A stretch of DNA of 64,000 nt from Catellatospora paridis. GTDB taxonomy: Bacteria; Actinomycetota; Actinomycetes; Mycobacteriales; Micromonosporaceae. The position numbers were made by a program, and so were the translations under genes. The notes beneath the pieces are model-generated. The model was not told the DNA's origin. It ran no database searches and saw nothing but the letters and a program-made list of their open reading frames with translations. The first letter of the stretch is position 1. Every line of letters starts with the position of its first letter. Location: the NCBI RefSeq assembly GCF_009720365.1, contig NZ_ML769320.1, forward strand, positions 145,276 to 209,275. Direction: 5' to 3'. This document shows positions 7,249 through 14,487 of this stretch, piece after piece.

Positions 7249-9426
7249 GTGACCCGAGACGCTGCCCCCGACACGGCCCGAAAGGTACTTGCCGGCCTGG
7301 ACGAGGAGCAGGCGGCCGCGGTCACGGCGCCGCCCGGACCGGTGTGCATCCTGGCCGGTGCCGGTACCGGTAAGACCCGGGCGATCACCCACCGGATCGC
7401 GCACCGCGTGATCACCGGGCAGGTCCAGCCCAAGCACGTGCTCGCGGTCACCTTCACCGCGCGCGCCGCGGCGCAACTGCGCGAGCGGCTCGCCGGGCTC
7501 GACGCGCACGGCGTGCAGGCCCGCACCTTCCATGCCGCCGCGCTACGTCAGCTGCGCTTCTTCGCGCCCCGGCTGTTGCGCGGGCGGGAGATGCCGGAGC
7601 TGGTCGAGAGCAAGGCGCGGCTGATCGTGCTCGCCGCGGCCCGGGCCGGGGTGCGGGCCGACCGCACCGGCGCGCGCGACCTCGCCGCCGAGATCGAGTG
7701 GTCGAAGTCCTCGCTGGTGGAGCCCGGCGAGTACGTGGTCGCGGCGGCCAAGGCCGGCCGGGAGACCCCGCTGGACGCGGCCCAGGTGGCCGCCGTCTAC
7801 ACGGCGTACGAGCACGTCAAGCGCCAGCAGGGCGTGATCGACTTCGAGGACCTGCTGCGTGCCATGTGCTGGGGCATCGAGGAGCACTCCGACGTCGCCG
7901 AGCAGGTCCGCGCGCAGTACCGGCACTTCGTCGTCGACGAGTACCAGGACGTCAACCCGCTCCAGCAGCGGCTGCTGGAGGCGTGGCTGGGCAACCGCAC
8001 GGACCTGACCGTGGTCGGCGACGCGGCGCAGACCATCTACTCGTTCACCGGCGCGACCTCGTCGTACCTGGTGGACTTCGCGCGCCATCACCGCAACGCG
8101 ACCGTGGTCCGGCTGGTCCGCGACTACCGGTCCACCCCGCAGGTGGTGGGTCTGGCCAACGCGGTGATCCGGCAGGCGAAGGGCAGCGAGGCGCGGCTGC
8201 GGCTGGACCTGGTCGGCCAGCGACCGGCCGGACCGGAGCCGGACGCGCGGGTCTTCGCCGACGAGCACAACGAGGCCACCGCCGTGGCCAGGCGCTGCGC
8301 CGACCTGATCGCGGCGGGCACCCCGGCCGCGGAGATCGCGGTGCTGTTCCGGGCCAACGCCCAGTCGGAGACGTACGAGGAGGCGCTGGCCGACGCCGGA
8401 GTGCCGTACGTGCTGCGCGGCGGGGAGCGCTTCTTCGAGCGGGCCGAGATCCGCCAGGCGATGGTGGCGCTGCGCTCGGCCTCCCGCGCCGACGGCGGCG
8501 ACGACCTGGTCGCCACAGTCAGCGCGGTGCTGGTCGGGCTGGGCTGGCAGCCCGAGCGCCCGCCGTCGGGCGGGGCCGCCCGGGAACGCTGGGAGGCCCT
8601 GGCCGCGCTGGTGCGCCTGGCCGCCGACTTCCGCCCCGAGCCGGGCGCCGACAACGGGCTCGCCGATTTCACCACGGAGCTGGGCCGGCGCGCCCACGCG
8701 CAGCACGCCCCGACCGTGGCCGGGGTGACCCTGGCCAGCCTGCACTCCGCGAAGGGCCTGGAGTGGGACGCGGTGTTCCTGGTCGGGCTCGTCGAGGGCA
8801 CCATGCCCACCGCGTACGCCCGCAGCGCCGAGGCGCTGGAGGAGGAGCGCCGGCTGCTGTACGTCGGCATCACCCGGGCCCGGCGGATGCTGTGGCTCAG
8901 CTACGGCGAGATGCGCTCGTCCGGCGGCCGGGCCCGGCGGCCGTGCCGGTTCCTGCAGGGCGTGCCGGGGCTGGCGCCCTTCGGCGGCCAGGCCGCCGCC
9001 CCCCGGGCCGAGCGGCCCGCGCCGGGTGCGCCCCGGGTGCCGCGCAAGACCGTGATCGTGAGCTGCCGGGTGTGCGGGGCGACCCTGCTCGCCGGGCCGG
9101 AACGCAAGCTGGGCCGGTGCGCGGGCTGCCCCTCCTCGCTGGACGAGGAGCTGTTCGAGCGGCTGGGCGACTGGCGGGCCCGGGTCGCCGCGGCGGCGAA
9201 GGTCCCGGCGTACGTCGTCTTCACCGATGCCACCCTGACCGCCCTCGCCGAGCGTCAGCCATCCGACAGAGCCGGACTCGTGGAGATCGCCGGCATCGGC
9301 CCGCGCAAGCTGGAGCTGTATGGCGAGGCAGTTCTCGCCCTGTTGAAGGGCGCATCGGTGGCGGATTTGCTGCCTGAACAACCGACTTCAGAAGATCTTC
9401 AAAAAGATTTGGCAACAGAGCCGTAA
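7249..9426 (+). CDS. uvrD2: ATP-dependent DNA helicase UvrD2
   Basis: This 725-residue SF1A helicase begins at GTG 7249. Walker A is at residues 37-43 (GAGTGKT), the DExx box is VDEYQDV near residue 227, and motif V/VI regions are LHSAKGLEWDAVFLVG and YVGITRARRML. After the helicase core comes a four-cysteine element (CRVC near 606 and CAGC near 625) and a C-terminal HRDC domain (about 645-715). This domain order is specific to actinobacterial UvrD2, an essential helicase in mycobacteria. Gene order mrx1-uvrD2-whiB7 is conserved. The stop codon overlaps the AT-rich element of the putative whiB7 promoter. Confidence 0.95.
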   Translation: MTRDAAPDTARKVLAGLDEEQAAAVTAPPGPVCILAGAGTGKTRAITHRIAHRVITGQVQPKHVLAVTFTARAAAQLRERLAGLDAHGVQARTFHAAALRQLRFFAPRLLRGREMPELVESKARLIVLAAARAGVRADRTGARDLAAEIEWSKSSLVEPGEYVVAAAKAGRETPLDAAQVAAVYTAYEHVKRQQGVIDFEDLLRAMCWGIEEHSDVAEQVRAQYRHFVVDEYQDVNPLQQRLLEAWLGNRTDLTVVGDAAQTIYSFTGATSSYLVDFARHHRNATVVRLVRDYRSTPQVVGLANAVIRQAKGSEARLRLDLVGQRPAGPEPDARVFADEHNEATAVARRCADLIAAGTPAAEIAVLFRANAQSETYEEALADAGVPYVLRGGERFFERAEIRQAMVALRSASRADGGDDLVATVSAVLVGLGWQPERPPSGGAARERWEALAALVRLAADFRPEPGADNGLADFTTELGRRAHAQHAPTVAGVTLASLHSAKGLEWDAVFLVGLVEGTMPTAYARSAEALEEERRLLYVGITRARRMLWLSYGEMRSSGGRARRPCRFLQGVPGLAPFGGQAAAPRAERPAPGAPRVPRKTVIVSCRVCGATLLAGPERKLGRCAGCPSSLDEELFERLGDWRARVAAAAKVPAYVVFTDATLTALAERQPSDRAGLVEIAGIGPRKLELYGEAVLALLKGASVADLLPEQPTSEDLQKDLATEP

Positions 9427-9462
9427 AACCGTTTGCGCCCTCCCGCCCGGGAGGCATAACCT
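9424..9462 (+). promoter_or_regulatory. Candidate WhiB7-responsive promoter of the whiB7 leader
   Basis: An AT-rich block (TAAAACCG, 9424-9431) sits just upstream of a -35-like TTGCGC (9433-9438), and a -10-like TAACCT is at 9457-9462. An AT-rich patch directly upstream of the -35 is the known hallmark of WhiB7 target promoters, contacted by the AT-hook. The spacer holds a palindrome CCTCCCG/CGGGAGG (9439-9454). Positions are seen; promoter function is inferred. Confidence 0.45.
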
Positions 9463-9554
9463 TCGGTCACACCTCCAAGAGCGCACATCAGTGCTGCTCC
9501 TGGGTGGTGATTCACGTTCTGCACCGACGAGGGCAAGTAGAGGAGGCGAGTCCC

Positions 9555-9908
9555 ATGGAGATCACGTTCATCACCCCGAACGCTGTTGTGCCGGCGCTCG
9601 CCGCTGCCTGCGCTCAGTCGGTCACCGTGTCGCCGACCGCCCTGCAATTGGCACCCGCCGGCCACGCCACGCGTGGCGCAGTGGGCGCACTGGGTCAGGC
9701 GACCGTCACCGGTCTGCCGGTGGCCCAGCTGCCGGTCCTGCGTCAGCTGGCCTGGAACCCGAACCCGATCAAGGTGGCCGCCATCGGCGCCGCCAAGCCG
9801 AAGAACAGCACCACCAGCACCACCCTGGCCTACCGGAACCAGGAGTCCTCGGGCATGAAGCTCGATGGATTCAGCGGGCTCCCACCTCGAGGTAAACCAA
9901 AGGTCTAA
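9555..9908 (+). CDS. Leader ORF upstream of whiB7
   Basis: The 117-residue frame starts at ATG 9555 behind a strong AGGAGG (9541-9546). The product is Ala/Val-rich in its first half and Lys/Ser/Thr-rich near the C-terminus, with no recognised domain and no signal peptide. Its stop lies 23 bases before the start of a strong intrinsic terminator that precedes whiB7. Actinobacterial whiB7/wblC genes are known to be controlled by translated upstream ORFs whose translation state decides transcription read-through, so this frame may act through being translated rather than through its product. It is unusually long for such a leader, and a separate protein function is not excluded. Confidence 0.65.
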   Translation: MEITFITPNAVVPALAAACAQSVTVSPTALQLAPAGHATRGAVGALGQATVTGLPVAQLPVLRQLAWNPNPIKVAAIGAAKPKNSTTSTTLAYRNQESSGMKLDGFSGLPPRGKPKV

Positions 9909-9975
9909 ACCAGACCACCGGCTCACCTCGAGGCCGCGGAACCCGTACACCGGGATCCGCGGCCTTAGTTTTTTC
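9884..9975 (+). terminator. whiB7 leader attenuator: antiterminator-like repeat and intrinsic terminator
   Basis: A hairpin with arms 9932-9945 and 9951-9964 (one mismatch) is followed by TTAGTTTTTT (9965-9974), a textbook rho-independent terminator 55 bases before the whiB7 start. Just upstream, ACCTCGAGG occurs twice (9884-9892 and 9925-9933). The copies can pair with each other over 9 bp, enclosing a small GGTCT/AGACC hairpin, and the second copy overlaps the terminator arm by two bases. The first copy lies inside the leader ORF, so ribosome position would control its availability. The terminator is clear; the switching model is inferred. Confidence 0.75.
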
Positions 9976-10029
9976 CACCCCCATGGAAAGCGATCCACGA
10001 GATCGAGATGAAAGGAAGGTGACCGGAAG

Positions 10030-10389
10030 ATGAGTCTGGCGTTGGCCCCAGTACTCGACTTCAGCGTCGAGCTGGGTGCGGAGCTGCCCTGCCGGAAGTT
10101 CGACCCGGACCTGTGGTTCTCGGACGCTCCCGCGGAGCTTGAGCTGGCCAAGTCGCTGTGCGGCGACTGCCCGCTCAAGGTCGAGTGCCTCTCCGGGGCA
10201 CTGGAGCGCGAGGAGCCCTGGGGCGTCTGGGGCGGCGAGATCTTCGAGCGTGGTGCGGTCGTGGCGCGCAAGCGTCCGCGTGGCCGTCCGCGTAAGGACG
10301 ACCTCGCTCGCGAGGCGGCCCTGGTCGCCGAGACCGAGGCGCGTGTCGCCGCGGTCACCGCTCGCGAGTCGGTCCGGCTCGCTGCCTGA
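10030..10389 (+). CDS. whiB7: WhiB7 transcriptional activator (Wbl family)
   Basis: This 119-residue iron-sulfur regulator has the four Wbl cysteines at residues 21, 44, 47 and 53, the GVWGGE turn at about 65-70, and a C-terminal AT-hook RGRPRK (84-89) that distinguishes WhiB7 from other WhiB proteins. WhiB7 binds the primary sigma factor and activates intrinsic antibiotic-resistance genes when translation is impaired. It is placed directly after uvrD2 as in mycobacteria. A long leader with an internal terminator separates it from its likely promoter, implying attenuation control in addition to autoregulation. The tail after the AT-hook is Ala/Glu-rich and ordinary for the family. Confidence 0.96.
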   Translation: MSLALAPVLDFSVELGAELPCRKFDPDLWFSDAPAELELAKSLCGDCPLKVECLSGALEREEPWGVWGGEIFERGAVVARKRPRGRPRKDDLAREAALVAETEARVAAVTARESVRLAA

Positions 10390-10459
10390 GCAGCAACTCC
10401 GCATCACCCAATCCAGCCGCCTGCCGGCTAAGTCACTACCAGCGAATCGGAGAGAAGCA

Positions 10460-10615
10460 ATGAGAAATACCATCAGCGACATCTATATTATCCACGAAGC
10501 CATGAGTCGGGCTCGAATGCTTGAGCCTCAGAACATCCCCTCTGAGGCTTCCCGTTCCGCCCGTCAGATCATGGTCGCCGCGCGTCGGCGTGCACGTGAG
10601 CTGTCGCAGCGATAA
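10460..10615 (+). CDS. Small 51-aa protein downstream of whiB7
   Basis: ATG 10460 follows GGAGAG (10449-10454) and gives a 51-residue, mostly helical protein (MRNTISDIYIIHEAMSR...) with a basic C-terminus (ARRRARELSQR). The gene is 70 bases after whiB7 on the same strand and ends 12 bases before a strong terminator, so it is probably the last cistron of the whiB7 transcript. Its upstream bases are AT-richer than average. No domain is recognised. Good ribosome site and position make it a credible small gene. Confidence 0.7.
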   Translation: MRNTISDIYIIHEAMSRARMLEPQNIPSEASRSARQIMVAARRRARELSQR

Positions 10616-10627
10616 GTGAATCAATAC

Positions 10628-10663
10628 GAATGCCCGCCGGTGTTCCGGCGGGCATTCGTGTTT
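10628..10663. terminator. Bidirectional intrinsic terminator
   Basis: The sequence forms a perfect stem CGAATGCCCGCCGG / CCGGCGGGCATTCG around a TGTT loop, followed by TGTTT on the plus strand and preceded by AT-rich bases on the other side. It ends the whiB7 unit from the left and the ABC1 kinase gene from the right. Confidence 0.85.
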
Positions 10664-10670
10664 CCACAGG

Positions 10671-12005
10671 TCAATCGGTCGGTTCGGCGAAGCCGGGGAG
10701 CCAGCGCTCCAGGATGGCGCGGTAGTGCGCCTTGGCTTCCAGCTGGCACAGCACGCCGATGGAGCCCAGCGTCACCCGGTGGATCATCAGGTACGACGGC
10801 GGCAGGTTCAGCTGCCGACCCAGCGCGTACGCCGGGCTGCGCGGGCTGGCCAGCCGGGCCGCCTCCTCGCGCAGCCAGGCCCGGGTGAAGCGGAACTCGT
10901 CGGCGGCCAGCGGTTCCAGCATGGGCCGTACGTAGTCCAGCACCGCCTGCGCGTCGATGTCGGCGTTCGCGCGCACGAAGCCCTCGCCCTGCAGCCCCTT
11001 GAGCACCTCGTCGGCCCGGCCGGCCAGGGCGAGCCGGGTGATCCGGCCGACCGGCTCCGGCAGGCCCTGGGGCAGGCGGGCGACCGCGCCGAAGTCGATG
11101 ACGGCGAGCCGGTCGTCGGGCAGCAGCCGGTAGTTGCCCGGGTGCGGGTCGGCGTGCAGGAGCCCGGCCCGCGCGGGCGCGGAGAAGTGCAGCGTGGCCA
11201 TCAGCGCGCCGGCCCGATCGCGCTGGGCCACCGTGCCGGAGCCGATGATCTTCGACAGCGGGATGCCCTCCACCCACTCGGTGACCAGCACCCGTGGGGC
11301 GGCGGCCAGCACCTGCGGCACGAGGATCTCCTCGTCGGCCGCGTACGCCGCCGCGAAGGCGCGCTGGCTGGCCGCCTCCAGCTCGTAGTCCAGCTCCTCG
11401 ACGACCCGCGCGCGCAGCTCGGTGACCAGCGGCTTGACGTCCAGCCCGGGCTGGATCACCTTGAACAGCCCGGCCAGTCGGGACAGCTGGGTCAGGTCGG
11501 CGATCAGCGCGTCGCCCGCCCCCGGGTACTGGATCTTCACGGCGACCGGGATGCCGGTGCGCTTGCGGGGCACCTTCCACACGGCTTTGTGCACCTGGCC
11601 GATGCTGGCCGCGGCGGCGGGCACGTCGTCGAACTCGCGGAACAGGCTGCGCCAGTCGCTGCCCAGCTGCTCCGCCAGCACCTTGTGCACGGTGGCCGCG
11701 GGCAGCGGCGGAGCCGCCTCCTGGAGCTTGGTCAGCGCCTCGCGGTAGGGCTCCGCCAGCGCGTCGGGCAGGGCCGCCTCGAACACGCTCAGCGCCTGGC
11801 CGAGCTTCATCGCGCCGCCCTTGAGCTGACCCAGCACGCTGAACAGCTGCTCGGCCGTACGCTCCTGGATCTCGGCGGAGATCACGTCGGTGGCGATGCC
11901 GGTGACCCGCTTGCCGAACCCGAGCACGGTCCGGCCGGCGAAGCCCAGGGGAAGAGATGCCAGCTTGGCGGTGCGGGAGACGGCACGGCGCGGGATGTCG
12001 GTCAC
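10671..12005 (-). CDS. ABC1 / AarF (UbiB) family atypical kinase
   Basis: The 444-residue protein starts at GTG 12005. It carries the UbiB-like KxGQ signature (MKLGQALS, about residues 66-73), the Ala-rich nucleotide loop (AAAASIGQVHKAVW, about 129-142), the VAVKIQYPG lysine strand and the ADPHPGN catalytic segment with a DFG-like VIDFGAV. These define atypical kinases/ATPases of the ABC1 group. In mycobacteria the orthologous position beside whiB7 is occupied by Rv3197. Without a ubiquinone pathway in most actinomycetes its role is unknown; lipid or quinone handling and drug resistance have been suggested for relatives. Confidence 0.93.
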   Translation of the reverse strand: MTDIPRRAVSRTAKLASLPLGFAGRTVLGFGKRVTGIATDVISAEIQERTAEQLFSVLGQLKGGAMKLGQALSVFEAALPDALAEPYREALTKLQEAAPPLPAATVHKVLAEQLGSDWRSLFREFDDVPAAAASIGQVHKAVWKVPRKRTGIPVAVKIQYPGAGDALIADLTQLSRLAGLFKVIQPGLDVKPLVTELRARVVEELDYELEAASQRAFAAAYAADEEILVPQVLAAAPRVLVTEWVEGIPLSKIIGSGTVAQRDRAGALMATLHFSAPARAGLLHADPHPGNYRLLPDDRLAVIDFGAVARLPQGLPEPVGRITRLALAGRADEVLKGLQGEGFVRANADIDAQAVLDYVRPMLEPLAADEFRFTRAWLREEAARLASPRSPAYALGRQLNLPPSYLMIHRVTLGSIGVLCQLEAKAHYRAILERWLPGFAEPTD

Positions 12006-12071
12006 CGTGCCATTGTTGCCGACTCCCTGGATTTCAGCCCGTTCCGCCAGGTGAAGACCCTGTGGAGAATG

Positions 12072-13043
12072 TCAGCCGCGCCGCCGCCGGGCGCAGTCGC
12101 AGGACGGGTGAGGTGACCAGGTGCGCCGTCGCCAGGGCAGCACACCGTTGATCTCGACAGTCGTGCCGATCGTGGTGGGCTCGCCCCCGTCGAGGTAGGC
12201 CAGCACCTCGGCGGCGGCGAAACCGGCAGCGGTGAGCCGGGTCGCCGCCGGGCACGGGTCGCCCCCCGCTGCCACCTGGGCGAGCTGGGCCACCAGCCGG
12301 GGCCAGGACGGGTCGCGGTCGGTGCGGTGCAGATCGAGGCAGTGCAGGCAGGGCCCGCCGGTGACGGGCACGAGCGGCCCGACCACGGCGACCCCGTCGC
12401 GTACGGTCAGCGCCAGGTGGGGCACCCTGCGGCGCGTTCCGCGGGTGGACACGGCATAGCCCACCTGCACCCGGAACGTCGCGTCGGTGGCGCGCAGGGT
12501 GCCCGTGCGGGCCCCCTGTGCCGGGTCGCCGGCCGGACCGCTCACCGTCGCCGCCTCCCCGGGCGCGGCGACCAGGCCCACCTTGCCCACCCCGGCGTCC
12601 AGCAGCGCGGTGGCGACCAGCCGGGTCGACGGCCCGGCACCCGCGATGATCACCCGGGCGGCCGCCCGCCGTCGCAGCACCCGGGCCGGGGTGCCGACGC
12701 TCTCCGTGCGGCGCAGGGCGAGCGCGGCCGCCTCGTCGGCGAGCCGCGCACGGTGCTGCGCCGGCAGTGCCGCGGGCATCAGCGCGTGCGCCGGCAGGAC
12801 CAGCCCCTTTTCGGTCAACGCGGCGAGCACCTCACGCACGTCGTCGGCGCGCATGCCGAGCCGCCCCATCTCGGCCAGCAGGACACGTTCGGTGCGGGAG
12901 CCGTCGAGCAGTTCGAGCAGCCGGCCCGCCGACCTGTGCGCCAGTTCCAGCACGACCGCGTGCTCGGGGTCGGTGCCCAGCTGGACGGTGTGACGGTCGC
13001 GCCACATCGGGCGCAGCCCCGGCAGCAGGGCCGGGCGGGACAT
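12072..13043 (-). CDS. ThiF/E1-like (TOMM cyclodehydratase-related) protein
   Basis: About 323 residues from ATG 13043; the open frame extends further upstream. The centre has a Rossmann-like glycine motif (VIIAGAGPSTRLVATALLDAG, about residues 140-160) like the adenylate-binding fold of ThiF/MoeB/E1 proteins. CLHC (about 257-260) and the terminal CDC suggest a structural zinc site, though the typical E1 catalytic Arg/Asp pattern is poorly kept. The N-terminal third resembles the leader-peptide-binding winged-helix region of azoline cyclodehydratases. No precursor peptide or dehydrogenase gene is adjacent. It belongs to the conserved whiB7-to-UPF0182 gene block, so it is probably a core actinobacterial protein of unknown role rather than part of a peptide biosynthetic cluster. 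Confidence 0.7.
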   Translation of the reverse strand: MSRPALLPGLRPMWRDRHTVQLGTDPEHAVVLELAHRSAGRLLELLDGSRTERVLLAEMGRLGMRADDVREVLAALTEKGLVLPAHALMPAALPAQHRARLADEAAALALRRTESVGTPARVLRRRAAARVIIAGAGPSTRLVATALLDAGVGKVGLVAAPGEAATVSGPAGDPAQGARTGTLRATDATFRVQVGYAVSTRGTRRRVPHLALTVRDGVAVVGPLVPVTGGPCLHCLDLHRTDRDPSWPRLVAQLAQVAAGGDPCPAATRLTAAGFAAAEVLAYLDGGEPTTIGTTVEINGVLPWRRRTWSPHPSCDCARRRRG

Positions 13044-13098
13044 CGGGGATCGGCTCACAGCCGTGAGGGTGCCAGTGCCCGAGGGCGGTCGGCTGCGG

Positions 13099-13161
13099 TT
13101 ATCCACAGCCCGTCCCCCGTGATCAAGAGGTTTTCCACAGCCCTGACCTGGGTTATCCACA
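13099..13161 (+). promoter_or_regulatory. Cluster of three DnaA-box-like 9-mers
   Basis: TTATCCACA occurs at 13099-13107 and 13153-13161 and TTTTCCACA at 13131-13139, all in the same orientation in 63 bases between the ThiF-like and DUF5679 genes. TTATCCACA is a perfect match to the bacterial DnaA box TTATNCACA. No dnaA, dnaN or other origin gene is in the window. The match is direct; binding is inferred. Confidence 0.65.
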
Positions 13162-13188
13162 GATCTTGGGGAAGATTGTCGGGAAAGC

Positions 13189-13221
13189 GACAGGAGCCCG
13201 CAGTGTCTGCGGGCTCCTGTC
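13189..13221. terminator. Perfect 15-bp hairpin after DUF5679 gene
   Basis: GACAGGAGCCCGCAG pairs perfectly with CTGCGGGCTCCTGTC around a TGT loop, 13 bases after the minus-strand DUF5679 stop. There is no long T-tract, but position and stability fit an actinobacterial terminator. Confidence 0.75.
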
Positions 13222-13233
13222 TCGCGTTGTTCC

Positions 13234-13389
13234 TCAGGCCTTGCCGAGAATGCGGTTAACGGTCGTACCGCAGACGGGGCAGGGCCCCTTGGCCATCCGC
13301 ATGCCAGTCTTGGAAATTTCCACCTTGCCGGTGAAATCGCGCTTTTCCTTGCACTTCACGCAGTAGCCGTTGTACTTCTCTTCGGCCAC
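13234..13389 (-). CDS. DUF5679 small zinc-ribbon protein
   Basis: GTG 13389 follows GAGGAGG and encodes 51 residues (MAEEKYNGYCVKCKEKRDF...). Two CxxC pairs (YCVKC at 10-13 and PCPVC at 37-40) form a treble-clef or zinc-ribbon knuckle, and the RMAKGPCPVCGTTVNRILGK tail is the conserved signature of DUF5679. It is full length for the family. The function is unknown; such small ribbons often bind nucleic acid or ribosomes. Confidence 0.9.
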   Translation of the reverse strand: MAEEKYNGYCVKCKEKRDFTGKVEISKTGMRMAKGPCPVCGTTVNRILGKA

Positions 13390-13695
13390 GGTTCCTCCTC
13401 ATGATCCACGGTGACTCGTCCCGGCGGCTTGCGCTGTGACGGTCGAAGTCTGCCTGCCCGAATCGATCTGAGTAGTCAGGTTACGCGGGACACGCCGGAG
13501 TCATCACGCTTGCAGAAAATGAGGCTTTTTCTCATAGTCGTCCGCGCATTGAGTTTTGTCCCATATGCGAACCAGTGGTGCGGGTCACGGTCAGAAGAAT
13601 TTTCTTGGCGAAGGCCAACTATCCCGGCAAATCTGGCGATGATCACAAGATTGACTCTTGCGCCCCCCTGGCACCCGGCCGCTAGCGTCCATCCC
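13390..13695. other. 306-bp intergenic region between divergent genes
   Basis: This AT-richer gap separates the DUF5679 gene from the leader peptide/metallopeptidase unit. It holds the DUF5679 ribosome site, a short imperfect palindrome ATGAG-GCTTTTT-CTCAT (about 13523-13539), and a TTGCGC...TAGCGT promoter-like pair (13658-13663, 13683-13688) for the rightward unit. A 76-codon minus-strand frame here has no ribosome site and atypical composition, so I see no gene. Confidence 0.6.
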
Positions 13696-13752
13696 GTGAG
13701 TAACACCCCCCTGGTTACCCCCGGGTGCCCCCTGGTCTGCGCCGGTCGCTAA
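13696..13752 (+). CDS. Leaderless 18-aa leader peptide coupled to metallopeptidase
   Basis: A -10-like TAGCGT (13683-13688) is followed by exactly 7 bases and GTG 13696, the geometry of a leaderless transcript. The frame encodes 18 residues (MSNTPLVTPGCPLVCAGR) and its TAA stop (13750-13752) overlaps the ATG of the metallopeptidase as TAATG. The downstream gene has no ribosome site of its own, so translation of this peptide may deliver ribosomes to it. The arrangement is seen; expression is inferred. Confidence 0.5.
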   Translation: MSNTPLVTPGCPLVCAGR

Positions 13753-14279
13753 TGGCCGCCGCACGCAAACCCGTGGTAGAGGTCCGGCGCAGTGAGCGTC
13801 GGCGACGGACGGTGTCCGCCTACCGCGAGGGGGAGCGGGTTGTGGTACTCATCCCCAGCCAGTTCTCCCGGGCCGAGGAGAGCGAGTGGGTCGGCAAGAT
13901 GCTCGCCCGGCTGGCCGCCCGCGATCAGCGCAGCCAGCGCAACGACGCCGACCTGGAAGCCCGCGCCCGCCATCTCGCCTGCCGCTACCTGCCCGAGTTC
14001 GGCGCCGTCGCGGTGCCCGCGTCCGTGCGCTGGGTGGGCAACCAGAACGGCCGCTGGGGTTCCTGCACCCCCGCCGACCGCACCATCCGGCTGTCCGAGC
14101 GGGTGCGCGAGATGCCGTCCTGGGTCAGTGACTACGTGCTGCTCCACGAGCTGGTGCACCTGATCGTGCCCAGCCACAACGCCCGCTTCTGGGCCCTGGT
14201 CGGCCGCTACCCCCGCACTGAACGCGCCCGCGGCTACCTCGAGGGCATCGCCGCCGCCGAACACGCCCGCGCCGAGTAG
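13752..14279 (+). CDS. YgjP-like (WLM/DUF45) zinc metallopeptidase
   Basis: The product is 175 residues from ATG 13752. The zinc site is HELVH (about residues 136-140), followed by an S-HNARFW segment with the third histidine. The preceding block GNQNGRWGSCTPADRTIRLSERV is the classical YgjP/DUF45 signature. It belongs to the conserved gene block near UPF0182. A start at GTG 13725 is also open. The substrate is unknown; relatives act on nucleoprotein or nucleotide-modifying proteins. Confidence 0.9.
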   Translation: MAAARKPVVEVRRSERRRRTVSAYREGERVVVLIPSQFSRAEESEWVGKMLARLAARDQRSQRNDADLEARARHLACRYLPEFGAVAVPASVRWVGNQNGRWGSCTPADRTIRLSERVREMPSWVSDYVLLHELVHLIVPSHNARFWALVGRYPRTERARGYLEGIAAAEHARAE

Positions 14280-14362
14280 CCACCCCTCCCGCGCCCCCAC
14301 CGCGCCCCCGGTCGTCGGCGGCCCCCTGCCGCTCAGCCGTGCCCCGCACCGGGTTGGCCATA

Positions 14363-14421
14363 GACATTGGCCTATCTGGATGAGAATTCGTGGATCGAAC
14401 TCATCCAGATAGGCCAATGTC
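14363..14421. repeat. Perfect 22-bp inverted repeat between convergent genes
   Basis: Arms 14363-14384 and 14400-14421 are exact reverse complements (GACATTGGCCTATCTGGATGAG on the left) around a 15-base loop that itself contains TTCG/CGAA. The element is AT-richer than its surroundings. It sits between two convergent gene ends and may terminate both, but lacks a T-tract; a short non-autonomous mobile element is the alternative. Confidence 0.8.
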
Positions 14422-14487
14422 AATTGAAGACGCGGGGCGCGGGGCGGGTCCGCAGGGGCGCGGGGCGACGCGGGTCCGCGAGGTGGG

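Noticed and set aside
9427..9554. Riboswitch in the whiB7 leader
   Set aside because: No conserved aptamer core recognised; the translated ORF plus terminator explains the region better.
13044..13233. Replication origin at the DnaA boxes
   Set aside because: No dnaA, dnaN, gyrB or rpmH nearby, only three boxes and no AT-rich unwinding element; retained only as a DnaA-binding candidate.
13476..13706. 76-codon minus-strand frame between DUF5679 and the metallopeptidase
   Set aside because: No ribosome site, no recognisable domain, overlaps the promoter-like stretch and leader peptide; more likely a regulatory region.
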